Under the pieces are notes generated by a model. It saw only the letters and a program-made list of their open reading frames with translations. It was not told where the DNA came from and did no database searches. A stretch of DNA of 35,660 nucleotides from Prevotella sp. GTDB lineage: Bacteria; Bacteroidota; Bacteroidia; Bacteroidales; Bacteroidaceae. The position numbers were made by a program, and so were the translations under genes. Shown one piece after another: positions 7,833 to 16,881 of the stretch. Where the stretch lies: assembly GCA_017557185.1 (NCBI GenBank), contig JAFZAP010000044.1, positions 1-35,660 of the forward strand, read 5' to 3'. The number at the start of each line of letters is the position of its first letter. The first letter of the stretch is position 1.

Positions 7833-8288
7833 ATGAAAAAGGAATATGACATCAGGACGCTGACAGAGCGATTCTTCGACGGCGAGACCACGCTTGCTGA
7901 GGAACAACGTCTCTATGAACTCTACCGACAGGCGGAGTCGCTACCTGCCGACCTCCTGCCGTTCCGCGAGATGATGTTGGACCTGGAGACTCTTCCCCAG
8001 AGTTCGCAGGAAGAAGGAGTATCTACTCCCCTCCTTTGCAGGGAGGGGCAGGGGAGAGGGTCCCATATGTGGCTCTCTCTTGCCGCTTCCCTTCTCCTCT
8101 TCTTCACGCTGGGCTCCATGTGGTACGGCTATCAGCGACAGAACGAGTGTGTGGCTTATGTCTATGGTGAGCGTGTCACCGACCGAGAATTGGTGATGCA
8201 GGAGATGCAGACCGCTATGGTCTCGCTTGCTTCCGACGACGCCACCGCTACGATGGAACAACAAATGAAAGAACTGTTTAGCAATTGA
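7833..8288 (+). CDS. probable anti-sigma factor, single-pass membrane protein
   Basis: A 151-residue protein. A soluble N-terminal part (1-77, with LTERFFDGETTLAEEQRLYELY resembling the start of Bacteroidetes anti-sigma-like proteins) is followed by one membrane helix (about 78-97, WLSLAASLLLFFTLGSMW) and a short periplasmic tail. It lies directly after the ECF sigma gene, which supports the role. A zinc-finger HxxxCxxC motif is absent. Residues 65-76 (TPLLCREGQGRG) are encoded by a dispersed GC-rich palindromic repeat, just before the membrane helix. The stop overlaps the next start (TGATG). Confidence 0.7.
   Translation: MKKEYDIRTLTERFFDGETTLAEEQRLYELYRQAESLPADLLPFREMMLDLETLPQSSQEEGVSTPLLCREGQGRGSHMWLSLAASLLLFFTLGSMWYGYQRQNECVAYVYGERVTDRELVMQEMQTAMVSLASDDATATMEQQMKELFSN
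8026..8059 (+). repeat. GC-rich palindromic element, copy 1, in frame within the anti-sigma-like gene
   Basis: CCCCTCC (8028-8034) pairs with GGAGGGG (8042-8048) and is followed by a G-rich tail. The same layout is found at 18601, 26868, 28195, 28601 and 32564. Confidence 0.75.
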
Positions 8289-8776
8289 TGGATATGAAAC
8301 AATTATTTCTGATACTGATCACGATGGTTTGCGGCAGTGTGCATGCACAAAGCAACATGCACATCAGTGACCTCTTCGAAGGAAAGGTCGTTCCGGCAAG
8401 CCAAATGGTGGAGACACGTATTCGCGGGAAGGCCATCAGCCAGTATAAGCTGACGTATTTCCACAGCGTGCGCTTCAAGGCCGACGAGGCTTTGGTGAAG
8501 AGAGTTGATCACCTGGCCGCCAAGGATTTCAAGGAGAATGGCTATGAGGGCAACTTAGAGTTGAACTCCAGCATGATTTCTCTGCCAGTCACACATGTCG
8601 GTAAAACGAAAATGAGCGCAGGAAAGTCGACGGTCACGCAGATGTACCGATTGCGCTCACGGGGTAGTCTCAACCGCTTCCTGTGCTATAAGGTTATAGA
8701 CGACGTCATGACGGTCATCTACTTGGAAGGTACTGTCTCGTCGCTCGACGAACTGAAGAAGATTTTCAAAGATTAA
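8288..8776 (+). CDS. small secreted protein of unknown function (DUF6108-like)
   Basis: About 162 residues with a signal peptide (MKQLFLILITMVCGSVHA) and a mature part without catalytic motifs. The start at 8288 makes a TGATG overlap with the preceding gene; the Met two codons later (8294) is also possible. The position, third in an ECF sigma operon before a barrel protein, and the sequence suggest the Bacteroidetes family DUF6108; this is recalled, not searched. The mature N-terminus (ISDLFEGKVVPASQMVETRIRG-like segment) suggests a periplasmic accessory protein, but no function is known to me. Confidence 0.7.
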   Translation: MDMKQLFLILITMVCGSVHAQSNMHISDLFEGKVVPASQMVETRIRGKAISQYKLTYFHSVRFKADEALVKRVDHLAAKDFKENGYEGNLELNSSMISLPVTHVGKTKMSAGKSTVTQMYRLRSRGSLNRFLCYKVIDDVMTVIYLEGTVSSLDELKKIFKD

Positions 8777-8790
8777 TCAACAACGTAAAA

Positions 8791-9711
8791 ATGATATTTG
8801 ATATGAAAACAAAACTCATTACCCTACAGGCTTTGGCCGTTTTTGCCTTAGCCTTCATGACAAACGGTTCCTTGTATGCTGCGGCTCCGTCGCTGCCCAC
8901 CAACGACCAGGACACGCTCATCGTCAACAACCCTCACAAGGTAACGGTCATCACAGGCGACTCGCTGCAGTCCATCCGCATTGAAGGACGTAACGACGAC
9001 CCCGACTTCCGCTATGAGAACACCCTGCAGTTGGTGGACTCGAACTACGTCAGCGGCCTCATGCTGAATGGCGATAATTGGGAGTTCTCGTTGCCTATCG
9101 GCAAGAAGCGCAGCGATGAATGGGTGGAAAACGAAGTGACGATGCACCTGGGATTCGGTTGGTGCAATGCATTGGGCTCTCCTGAGAACATGGATGTATC
9201 GATGGGTTCGTCGTGGGAAATCTTCTGGACCATCGCCCAGTGGGATTACACAGCGAAGAACAGCCGCAGCACATGGTCGACGGGAATCGGCGTCGATTGG
9301 CGCAACTACCGCATGACGAGCAACTTGCGCTTTGAGAAGACACCCGACGAGTGCGTGGTTATTTCGCCTTATGCAGGCGAGAATGTTCGTCCGAAGTTCT
9401 CGCGGGTGAAGGTGTTCAGCCTGCAGATGCCCTTGCTCTATCGCTATAAGTTCGATAGGAACTTCTCTTTCAGCGTAGGTCCGGTGTTGAACCTGAACTT
9501 ACACAGCAGTCTGAAGACGCGTTACAAGATCGACGGACAGAAATACAAGGATACGGACAATGATGCACGCGTCAATCCTGTAACGGTCGACATCATGAGC
9601 ATCATCGAAACGCCCGTCCTCGACCTCTACATAAAATACTCGCCCTGCAACGTGCTGAAAACCGACTTCGCGCCGAAGTTCCAGTCGCTTAGCGTAGGCT
9701 TCTACCTATAA
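8791..9711 (+). CDS. outer-membrane beta-barrel protein of the ECF operon
   Basis: A 306-residue protein with a signal peptide ending near SLYAA. Alternating strands in the C-terminal two thirds (for example VFSLQMPLLYRYKFDRNFSFSVGPVLNLNL) and the terminus LSVGFYL indicate an outer-membrane barrel of about 8-10 strands. A start at 8803 (MKTKLITLQ) fits the signal peptide equally well. The gene closes the sigma-factor operon and is followed by a strong terminator. It may be a target or sensor in the envelope response; that is inference from position. Confidence 0.75.
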   Translation: MIFDMKTKLITLQALAVFALAFMTNGSLYAAAPSLPTNDQDTLIVNNPHKVTVITGDSLQSIRIEGRNDDPDFRYENTLQLVDSNYVSGLMLNGDNWEFSLPIGKKRSDEWVENEVTMHLGFGWCNALGSPENMDVSMGSSWEIFWTIAQWDYTAKNSRSTWSTGIGVDWRNYRMTSNLRFEKTPDECVVISPYAGENVRPKFSRVKVFSLQMPLLYRYKFDRNFSFSVGPVLNLNLHSSLKTRYKIDGQKYKDTDNDARVNPVTVDIMSIIETPVLDLYIKYSPCNVLKTDFAPKFQSLSVGFYL

Positions 9712-9712
9712 A

Positions 9713-9738
9713 AAAAGAGACCCGGCCGGGTCTCTTTT
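9713..9738. terminator. bidirectional terminator between convergent genes
   Basis: A perfect palindrome of 26 bases, AAAAGAGACCCGG and its complement, flanked by A/T runs on both sides. It serves the plus-strand barrel gene and the minus-strand peptidase gene that ends at 9743. Confidence 0.9.
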
Positions 9739-9742
9739 CTTT

Positions 9743-11149
9743 TTATTCGTCCACTTGGAACAGCGGATCCTCAGGCATCACCATCACAGGTTTCTGCTTA
9801 TACTGCTCCATCATCTCGGCAGGCACATACTGGTTGTCGACCACCAGGCGGAACATATACTCCTCGAACCAGCGGTTGGTCATGATGAGGCAGCCGCCAA
9901 CACCGTTGGCAGGGCCCCACGAGTTCTCCACTTTCCACTTCACGGGATTGCCGTCCTTGTCGAGATCGACGGCTGTGAGCGTCATAGCATGTGTCGAACC
10001 GCTGTCGAATGTCATGATGCGCTGTGCCTTGTCCATCTTGAAGTCTGTGCCGAAGAGTGATCCGTAGTCGTAGTTCTCGGTGTCGAGATAGCCGCGCTTG
10101 CGGTCGAACTGCTTGCCCACGTCGTAGCTGGAGTAGAGTTTGCGGCCATCACGGAGCGAGGCGATAGCGAGTTGCTCGATGTCCTTCATCGGCAGGTTCA
10201 GGTATTTCCAGTTCGTGCCGTCATAGGTATGGCGGTCGTATTCCACCTCGTAGGTCTTGTAGAAGGGGCGGCGCGGGTCGTTCATCACCATGATAAACGT
10301 GCCGTTGAGCTTCCGGCCCACCGTCTCGTCATAGAACTGTTTCGGAGTGTATTTGCGGGATTCGCCCACCTGCGTGCCGTTCTTGTCCTTATGGGCATAG
10401 GTGAACTCCTTCACAGGCTCGCCCAACGTCATGCAGAGCATGCGGTAGATGTCGCTGAGCATCTCTGTCTTGCGATTCATGACGGCCTTCGTGGCGGTCT
10501 TCGAGTTCACCATATCGCGCAGTTCCAAGCCGTATTCGCGCAGCTTCGACGAGATGATGCGTGCCATTCGCGATGTGTTGTCGGCAGAGAAAGTCTCCGG
10601 CTGAACGCCCTTTGGCACCAGTCCGTACTTATAGGCCAGGTCGGCCACGCCGCAGAATGTGCCTCCGTCGTTGATGGGGTGGTGGAAGAAGAACTGTACG
10701 CGTGTGTCGTCGATGGGCTTCGAAGCATGGTCGATGACGCCTTGCAGCATGAGATTGGCTTTCTCCAGCTGATCATAGAAGAACAGGTAGTCGTGCGAGA
10801 ATTCCACAGCGAGTGTGTCCTCGTGCTGCTTGGCGAAGTTCGAACGCAGCACGTTCAGCCCCGAGAACATCCAGCAGCGGCCACTTGACTTCTGGTCGTG
10901 GATGCTCTGTTTCGGCGTCTCGATGCTGAAATGGGTGTCGATGTCGCCTTGATTCAGGAAATTCTTTGCCAAGTCGTCGATGTTGTTCTGTGCGATAGCG
11001 TTGAAAAGACCGCGGCTCATGGGCTGCTGAGCCTGTACTTTCTCCATCTGTTGGAGCATCTGTGGCGTGATGCCACCGTCTTTAGTTTGTGCTTGGGCGA
11101 TGCCTGTCATAGCGAGGCAAAGGCCCATGATAATCATTCTTTTTCTCAT
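9743..11149 (-). CDS. secreted C1B peptidase, aminopeptidase C / bleomycin hydrolase type
   Basis: A 468-residue papain-like cysteine peptidase of the bleomycin hydrolase family. The catalytic Cys92 is in SSGRCWMFSG, His387 in STHAMTLT and Asn409 in VENSWG. Cytoplasmic PepC is the usual bacterial form. Here a signal peptide (MRKRMIIMGLCLAMTGIAQA) precedes the domain, so the enzyme is predicted to work in the periplasm or outside, as is common in Bacteroidetes. It probably trims N-terminal residues from peptides. A TAATTTTG promoter element lies about 32 bases upstream. Confidence 0.92.
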   Translation of the reverse strand: MRKRMIIMGLCLAMTGIAQAQTKDGGITPQMLQQMEKVQAQQPMSRGLFNAIAQNNIDDLAKNFLNQGDIDTHFSIETPKQSIHDQKSSGRCWMFSGLNVLRSNFAKQHEDTLAVEFSHDYLFFYDQLEKANLMLQGVIDHASKPIDDTRVQFFFHHPINDGGTFCGVADLAYKYGLVPKGVQPETFSADNTSRMARIISSKLREYGLELRDMVNSKTATKAVMNRKTEMLSDIYRMLCMTLGEPVKEFTYAHKDKNGTQVGESRKYTPKQFYDETVGRKLNGTFIMVMNDPRRPFYKTYEVEYDRHTYDGTNWKYLNLPMKDIEQLAIASLRDGRKLYSSYDVGKQFDRKRGYLDTENYDYGSLFGTDFKMDKAQRIMTFDSGSTHAMTLTAVDLDKDGNPVKWKVENSWGPANGVGGCLIMTNRWFEEYMFRLVVDNQYVPAEMMEQYKQKPVMVMPEDPLFQVDE

Positions 11150-11180
11150 TTGATAATGGGATTTTGTATGTTTATGCCTA

Positions 11181-11188
11181 CAAAATTA
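11181..11188 (-). promoter_or_regulatory. -7 promoter element of the C1B peptidase gene
   Basis: TAATTTTG on the minus strand fits TAnnTTTG and stands 32 bases before the start codon at 11149. Confidence 0.6.
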
Positions 11189-11191
11189 CGA

Positions 11192-11228
11192 AAAAAAGTT
11201 GAATAGAGACCGACTATTCAACTTTTTT
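11192..11228 (-). terminator. terminator of the carboxypeptidase-regulatory-like gene
   Basis: AAAAAAGTTGAATAG (11192-11206) pairs with CTATTCAACTTTTTT (11214-11228) over a 7-nt loop. It stands directly after the minus-strand gene that ends at 11252. The A/T flanks on both sides would allow either direction. Confidence 0.85.
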
Positions 11229-11251
11229 CCTTCATATCTGTCATTTTTTCC

Positions 11252-11773
11252 TTATTTCTTTTCTTCCTTCTCTTCATCTGGAATCTTATCCCATTCTTCA
11301 AGGATTGTCTTAGCGCGCTCCAGATGTTTCCTGTCGCGACGACCACGACGGTCGAGCAGGTTGGCGAAGTCGAAGGAGGCAATGCCACGCGGGGCTTCGG
11401 CAGCACCTATCATCGCACCCGCCATCGCCCAAGCCTTGAACATCGCCAGCATCTGCGGGCTGGCGGCATTCACCTTCACTTCGGGCAACATATGCTCAAT
11501 GGGCAGCAGATACATCGTGTCGCCGACCTCCACCATCTTCAGTTGTTCATGTTCATAACGCACATGGCTGAAGGCGATGCTGTCGAAGACAAAGGGAATG
11601 GAAACCCGTCCGAGGTGGTCGGTCTCTACGGCATGCTTCTGATCCACCTTCACCGATACTCCTTTCACGGGCAAGTCTGTGTCCATATCGAGCACAGTGA
11701 TGTTGCGCTGAGCAGAGACGCTTGCTCCGAACAGCATGAAAAGAATAGCGAAGAACACAATCGGTTTGGTCAT
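11252..11773 (-). CDS. secreted protein with carboxypeptidase-regulatory-like domain
   Basis: A 173-residue protein: a signal peptide (cleavage after SVSA), then a single Ig-like carboxypeptidase regulatory-like domain (about 24-85; DLPVKGVSVKV...DHLGRVSIPF resembles the DxxTgepLpgAnV...TdxdGrFsl pattern). A conserved LPEVKV end of the domain follows. The C-terminal third is helical and charged (DRRGRRDRKHLERAK), ending in EEKEEKK. Relatives are often DUF/peptidase-associated envelope proteins in Bacteroidetes. Monocistronic, with its own promoter and terminator. Function unknown. Confidence 0.7.
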   Translation of the reverse strand: MTKPIVFFAILFMLFGASVSAQRNITVLDMDTDLPVKGVSVKVDQKHAVETDHLGRVSIPFVFDSIAFSHVRYEHEQLKMVEVGDTMYLLPIEHMLPEVKVNAASPQMLAMFKAWAMAGAMIGAAEAPRGIASFDFANLLDRRGRRDRKHLERAKTILEEWDKIPDEEKEEKK

Positions 11774-11792
11774 ATCGGGTGGTTTTTGACTG

Positions 11793-11800
11793 CAAAAGTA
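11793..11800 (-). promoter_or_regulatory. -7 promoter element of the carboxypeptidase-regulatory-like gene
   Basis: TACTTTTG on the minus strand, 20 bases before the start at 11773. Confidence 0.6.
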
Positions 11801-11954
11801 ATGCGAAACCTACGAACCTCCAACTTTTCCCGATTTTCTTAAACTGAATTATAGAAAAACAAAAATATTTATTTAATTAGGGTGAAAAAATGTAATCTTT
11901 TCGCCGAAAAATGCATTTTTACCTATCTTTTTATAGACTTTCAACTTTTCTTCG

Positions 11955-11962
11955 TATCTTTG
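11955..11962 (+). promoter_or_regulatory. -7 promoter element of dxs
   Basis: TATCTTTG, a perfect TAnnTTTG, followed by a leader of about 55 bases before the dxs start at 12023. Confidence 0.65.
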
Positions 11963-12022
11963 CATTTGCAATCCGTGCGAAAAACGGGTTCAACCTGTTT
12001 CGGTTGCCGACAAATTGAACAA

Positions 12023-13930
12023 ATGGAAAATACGAACGAAAGGCTGTTAAGCCAAATTACATATCCTGAAGACCTGCGACGTCTGAAGGTGGAATCGCTG
12101 CCTGAGGTGTGCCAGGAGCTGCGTGACGAGATCGTGAAGGAGCTCAGCGTGAACCCTGGACACCTGGCTTCATCGCTGGGGGTAGTTGAACTCACCGTAG
12201 CTCTGCATTACGTCTTCAATACGCCCACCGACCGCCTTGTGTGGGATGTGGGGCATCAGGCCTATGGCCACAAGATGCTTACGGGGCGTCGCGAGCGCTT
12301 CTCAACCAATCGTAAGCTGGGTGGCATCCGCCCGTTCCCCTCGCCTGAGGAGAGCGAATACGACACGTTCACGTGTGGTCATGCTTCCAACAGCATCTCG
12401 GCTGCGCTGGGTATGGCAGTGGCGGCAAAGCCGCAAGGCGATCATCCCGCTCCTAAGGTCGTTGCGATTATCGGCGACGGTGCAATGAGCGGCGGCTTGG
12501 CTTTCGAGGGTCTGAACAACGTATCCTCTACCGATAACGATCTGCTCATCATCCTCAACGACAACGACATGTCGATTGACCGTGCTGTGGGCGGTATGGA
12601 GAAATATCTCTTGCAGTTGGATACCAATGCCACCTACAACCGGCTGCGCTTCAAGGCGTCGCAATGGCTCAAGGCACGTGGTATGATGAACGACAATCGC
12701 CGCAAAGGTCTGATTCGACTGAACAACGCCTTGAAGTCGGCACTTGCCCATCAGCAGAACATCTTTGAGGGAATGAACATCCGCTATTTCGGACCTTTCG
12801 ACGGACATAATGTTGAGAAACTGGTGCGCATCCTGCGACAGCTGAAAGACATGCGCGGACCAAAGCTCCTGCATCTGCATACCACGAAGGGCAAGGGCTA
12901 TAAGCCTGCGGAGAAGCAGGCCACCATCTGGCACGCACCGGGTAAGTTCGATGCCGAGACTGGTGAGCGATTGGTGAGCGATTGCAGCAACGAACCTCCG
13001 AAGTATCAGGACGTGTTTGGTGAGACGCTGCTCGAGCTGGCCCGGCAGAACGACCGCATCGTCGGCGTTACACCCGCCATGCCTACGGGCTGCTCGATGA
13101 ATATCATGATGAAGGCTATGCCTGACCGGACGTTCGACGTCGGCATTGCGGAAGGACATGCCGTCACTTTCTCGGCGGGAATGGCCAAGGAGGGGCTGCT
13201 GCCGTTCTGCAACATCTATAGTGCCTTCTCGCAGCGTGCCTATGACAACATCATCCACGATGCAGCTATTCAGAAGCTTCCCGTGGTGCTGTGTCTCGAT
13301 CGGGCAGGACTTGTCGGACAGGATGGCCCCACCCATCACGGAGCTTTCGATATGGCATTCCTCCGTCCAATTCCCAATCTCACCATTGCGTCACCGATGG
13401 ATGAGCACGAATTGCGGCGGTTGATGTACACCGCTCAACAGCCCGACCGCGGCACGTTCGTTATTCGCTATCCGCGAGGACGTGGTGTGCAAGTCGACTG
13501 GCGCTGTCCGCTCGAAGCCGTCGAGGTGGGTACAGGTCGGAAACTCCATGAAGGCGCCGATGTGGCAGTGCTTACCATCGGCCCCATTGGAAACGATGTT
13601 GAGGAGGTCATCTCCGAACTCTCTGCCACAAATGCTCCGCTCTCGGTTGCCCACTACGACATGCGCTTCCTGAAACCTCTCGATGAGACGTTGCTGCACG
13701 AGGTGGGACAGCGGTTCCGTCGCATCGTCACCGTCGAGGACGGTGTCCGTATCGGAGGCTTTGGCTCTGCCGTGTTGGAGTGGATGAGCGATCATGGCTA
13801 CCAACCGCAGATCACCCGTCTCGGTCTCCCCGACCACTTTGTGGAACATGGCACTGTCGACGAGTTGCGCCACATAGTGGGAATCGACAAGGAGGCAATT
13901 ATGAAGAGCCTTCGGCCGAGTAAATCGTAA
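12023..13930 (+). CDS. dxs: 1-deoxy-D-xylulose-5-phosphate synthase
   Basis: The 635-residue thiamine-diphosphate enzyme condenses pyruvate and glyceraldehyde 3-phosphate, the first step of the MEP isoprenoid pathway, in the cytoplasm. The thiamine-diphosphate motif runs from GDG (151-153, GDGAMSGG) to NDND (179-182). The conserved histidines are in [10 protein letters not shown] and DVGHQAYGH. The pyrimidine-binding domain has [10 protein letters not shown], and the C-terminal transketolase domain follows. The start at 12023 was chosen because it gives the usual family length and lies downstream of the promoter; the open frame extends upstream to 11882 without homology. It heads a plus-strand run with trkA and trkH. 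Confidence 0.97.
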   Translation: MENTNERLLSQITYPEDLRRLKVESLPEVCQELRDEIVKELSVNPGHLASSLGVVELTVALHYVFNTPTDRLVWDVGHQAYGHKMLTGRRERFSTNRKLGGIRPFPSPEESEYDTFTCGHASNSISAALGMAVAAKPQGDHPAPKVVAIIGDGAMSGGLAFEGLNNVSSTDNDLLIILNDNDMSIDRAVGGMEKYLLQLDTNATYNRLRFKASQWLKARGMMNDNRRKGLIRLNNALKSALAHQQNIFEGMNIRYFGPFDGHNVEKLVRILRQLKDMRGPKLLHLHTTKGKGYKPAEKQATIWHAPGKFDAETGERLVSDCSNEPPKYQDVFGETLLELARQNDRIVGVTPAMPTGCSMNIMMKAMPDRTFDVGIAEGHAVTFSAGMAKEGLLPFCNIYSAFSQRAYDNIIHDAAIQKLPVVLCLDRAGLVGQDGPTHHGAFDMAFLRPIPNLTIASPMDEHELRRLMYTAQQPDRGTFVIRYPRGRGVQVDWRCPLEAVEVGTGRKLHEGADVAVLTIGPIGNDVEEVISELSATNAPLSVAHYDMRFLKPLDETLLHEVGQRFRRIVTVEDGVRIGGFGSAVLEWMSDHGYQPQITRLGLPDHFVEHGTVDELRHIVGIDKEAIMKSLRPSKS

Positions 13931-14037
13931 ATCTGTAACTTTTGGAGCAGCAAGAGCAGAGCAAAGCTCGCTTTGGCTATGCCGAGTCGCGACAAAAGTC
14001 AACGAAGTTAAATCGTAAATCCATAAATCGTAAATCC
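13921..14037 (+). repeat. short direct repeats TAAATCGTAAATC between dxs and trkA
   Basis: The 13-mer TAAATCGTAAATC occurs at 13921 (covering the dxs stop codon), 14009 and 14024. The last two are a 15-bp tandem ending at the trkA GTG start. Between the first and second copies lies a palindrome-rich piece (GAGCAAAGCTC-type). The interval looks like insertion and duplication within the operon. Confidence 0.6.
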
Positions 14038-15381
14038 GTGAAGATTATCATCGTAGGCGCCTATGCCATCGGAACCCATCTGGCCAAGTTGCTGTCGCGC
14101 AACGACCACGATACGGTGCTCATCGATTCTGATATAGATCGACTGTCGAGCATCAGTGCTGACTATGACCTGATGACCGTTCAGGCCTCGCCCTCGCGCA
14201 TCCAGACACTGAAGGATGCTGGTGTTGGCAATACCGACTTGTTCATCGCTGTCACGCCCGACGAGAACCTGAACATGAATGCCTGTATGCTCGCCAAAGC
14301 CCTTGGAGCCAGCCGTACGGTGGCTAAGGTCGACAACAACGAGTATATGGACCCGAAACTGAAGTCGTTCTTCGAAAGTGTGGGTGTTACCTCACTCATC
14401 TATCCTGAGAAGCTTGCCGCCGTCGACATTGTCAATGGATTGAAAATGTCGTGGGTACGACAGCGCTGGGATGTCCACGACGGTGCGCTCATCATGCTGG
14501 GTATCAAGCTGCGTGAGAACTGCGAAATCCTCAACCAGCCGTTGAAGGATCTGTGCAAGCCGGAGTCGCCCTATCACATCGTGGCCATCAAGCGCGAGAA
14601 CGAGACCATCATCCCTCGTGGTGATGATGTGTTGAAACTTCACGACATCGCCTACTTCATGACCACACGGCAGTACATTCCCTATATCCGCAGCATCGTG
14701 GGCAAGGAGCGTTATGCGGACGTGAAGAATGTCATGATCATGGGTGGTGGCGCCACAGCCGTCAGGGCTACGGCTCTGATTCCCGAATACATGAAGGTGA
14801 AAATCTTCGAGGCCGATGAAGCACGTTGCGACCGGCTCAACGAACTCATTGACACGAAGCGTGTGATGGTGATTCATGGCGACGGCCGCGACATCGGTCT
14901 GCTCAACGAAGAAGGCATCAAGAACACTCAGGCCTTCGTGGCCCTCACGGGTAATGCAGAAACCAATATCCTCGCCTGCCTGACCGCTAAGCGACTCGGT
15001 GTGCGCAAGACCGTGGCGATGGTCGAGAACTTCGACTATGTCTCGATGGCTGAGAGCCTCGATATCGGTACCATCATCAACAAGAAGGCGCTGGCTGCCA
15101 GCTACATCTATCAGATGATGCTCGATGCCGACGTGCACAACATCCACTTCCTCATGTCGGCCAATGCCGATGTGGCTGAGTTTACGGCCGAGCCCGATTC
15201 AAAGGTTACCCGCAAGAAGGTGTTCGAGCTTGGCTTGCCGAAGGGAACCACCATTGGCGGACTCGTGCGCAACGGCGAGGGTCACCTTGTCAGTGGCGGC
15301 ACGCAGATTGAGGCCGGTGACTCTGTGGTGGTGTTCTGTCATGAAGTAGATATGTCGCGACTCGAAAAATTCTTCCGCTGA
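14038..15381 (+). CDS. trkA: Trk-type potassium uptake regulatory protein TrkA
   Basis: A 447-residue cytoplasmic NAD-binding regulator that gates the TrkH potassium channel. It has two RCK units. The first Rossmann fold is at the N-terminus (KIIIVGAYAIGTHLAKLL). The second starts near residue 235 (VKNVMIMGGGATAVRATALI), and each is followed by an RCK-C domain. The GTG start at 14038 gives the standard V/M-KIIIVG N-terminus and family length; the longer frame from 13942 would add 32 residues from repeat DNA. Its stop overlaps the trkH start by one base, so the two are coupled. Confidence 0.95.
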   Translation: MKIIIVGAYAIGTHLAKLLSRNDHDTVLIDSDIDRLSSISADYDLMTVQASPSRIQTLKDAGVGNTDLFIAVTPDENLNMNACMLAKALGASRTVAKVDNNEYMDPKLKSFFESVGVTSLIYPEKLAAVDIVNGLKMSWVRQRWDVHDGALIMLGIKLRENCEILNQPLKDLCKPESPYHIVAIKRENETIIPRGDDVLKLHDIAYFMTTRQYIPYIRSIVGKERYADVKNVMIMGGGATAVRATALIPEYMKVKIFEADEARCDRLNELIDTKRVMVIHGDGRDIGLLNEEGIKNTQAFVALTGNAETNILACLTAKRLGVRKTVAMVENFDYVSMAESLDIGTIINKKALAASYIYQMMLDADVHNIHFLMSANADVAEFTAEPDSKVTRKKVFELGLPKGTTIGGLVRNGEGHLVSGGTQIEAGDSVVVFCHEVDMSRLEKFFR

Positions 15382-16838
15382 TGTTCAATTTCAAGATTAT
15401 ATATAAAATCATCGGCACGCTGCTCTTCATCGAAGTAGGAATGATGGTGCTGTGCACGGGTCTCTCCCTATATCTGGGCGAGGATGACTCGCTGGCCTTC
15501 GTGGTGTCGGTGGTTATCACCATACTGGGTGGAATCTTGTTCAAGTACGTCGGTCGAGATGCCGATAATTCCCTTGGCCGTCGCGAAGCCTATCTGCTGG
15601 TGACGCTCACGTGGCTCATCTTCAGTCTCTTTGGCTCCTTTCCTTTCCTCATCAGCGGGTATATCACCAACTTCACCGATGCCTACTTTGAGACCATTTC
15701 TGGTTTCACTACTACAGGCTGTAGCATCCTTGATGATGTAGAGGTGCTGCCTCATGGCCTTCTCTTCTGGCGCACAATGACACAATGGATTGGGGGCTTG
15801 GGTATCGTCTTCTTCACCATTGCCATTCTTCCATCTTTCGGAAACGGCAATGTGAAAGTGTTCTCGGCTGAGGCCACCGGCCCTATCCGCGCCCGAATGC
15901 ACCCACGTCTGAGCACCCAGGCCAAGTGGATTTGGAGCATCTACCTCTTCCTGACCATCGGTTGTGGCGTGTGCTACTACATCTCAGGCATGGGGCTTTT
16001 CGACAGTATGAACTATGCGATGACCACCACCGCCACGGGTGGTTTCTCCACACATAATTCCAGTACAGGCTACTTCCATAATCCTTATATTGACTATACG
16101 GCCATCGTGTTCATGTTCCTCTCAGGAACAAGCTTCACATTGCTCTATATTACCCTCTTCAAAGGTCGCCTGAAGCAGTTCTTCCACAATTCCGAGTTCC
16201 GGCTGTATGTCATTACTGTGCTTGTGGCGACGGTGTTCATCACCTTCTTCCTCATTCGCGATAACCACTATGAAGTTCTTGATGCCATCCGCATGAGCCT
16301 CTTCCAGGTCACCTCGTTCATTACGACTACAGGCATCTTCAACGACGATGTTGCTCAATGGCACTTTATCACATGGGTTGTCCTGAGTATTTGTATGTTT
16401 TTCGGTGCCTGTTCGGGATCCACCAGTGGTGGCTTCAAGTGCATCCGTATGGTGATGGTTATCAATATTCTGCGCAACGAGATGCGCCGCATCCTGCATC
16501 CACGGGCCGTATTGCCTGTTCGCGTCAACGATAACACCATCCCGTATTCTTCGCAGGTGACGCTATTGGCTTTCCTTGCCGCCTACATGGCGCTTTGCCT
16601 CTTCACTTATTTCAGTATGATACTCGTGGGCGTCGACAATACCAATTCTATCACGATCGCCTTGAGCTGCGCCAGCAATGTCGGTCCTTCCCTCAGCGTA
16701 GGTATTGGTCCCTCTATGTCTTGGGCTGTCTTCCCTGCTGCCGTGAAGTGGCTCCTCTCTGGTCTGATGCTCATGGGACGTCTCGAAATCTTCACCGTCC
16801 TCGTCTTGTTCTCCCGTGCGTTCTGGAAGGAGAATTGA
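15381..16838 (+). CDS. trkH: Trk-type potassium uptake channel TrkH
   Basis: A 485-residue inner-membrane potassium channel of the TrkH/KtrB superfamily, partner of TrkA. The four pore-loop filter segments are visible in order: ISGFTTTGCS, MTTTATGGFST, FITTTGIFND and CASNVGPSLS, each with the filter glycine. The hydrophobic helices between them fit the 2TM-P pattern. The start ATG shares a base with the trkA stop. Confidence 0.95.
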   Translation: MFNFKIIYKIIGTLLFIEVGMMVLCTGLSLYLGEDDSLAFVVSVVITILGGILFKYVGRDADNSLGRREAYLLVTLTWLIFSLFGSFPFLISGYITNFTDAYFETISGFTTTGCSILDDVEVLPHGLLFWRTMTQWIGGLGIVFFTIAILPSFGNGNVKVFSAEATGPIRARMHPRLSTQAKWIWSIYLFLTIGCGVCYYISGMGLFDSMNYAMTTTATGGFSTHNSSTGYFHNPYIDYTAIVFMFLSGTSFTLLYITLFKGRLKQFFHNSEFRLYVITVLVATVFITFFLIRDNHYEVLDAIRMSLFQVTSFITTTGIFNDDVAQWHFITWVVLSICMFFGACSGSTSGGFKCIRMVMVINILRNEMRRILHPRAVLPVRVNDNTIPYSSQVTLLAFLAAYMALCLFTYFSMILVGVDNTNSITIALSCASNVGPSLSVGIGPSMSWAVFPAAVKWLLSGLMLMGRLEIFTVLVLFSRAFWKEN

Positions 16839-16881
16839 TATTGGGGGAATAACTTCTTTAACTTCTTTAACTTCTCAATTC

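Noticed and set aside
11882-12022. Longer N-terminus for Dxs
   Set aside because: The extra residues include the promoter region and match nothing in the family. The Met at 12023 gives normal length.
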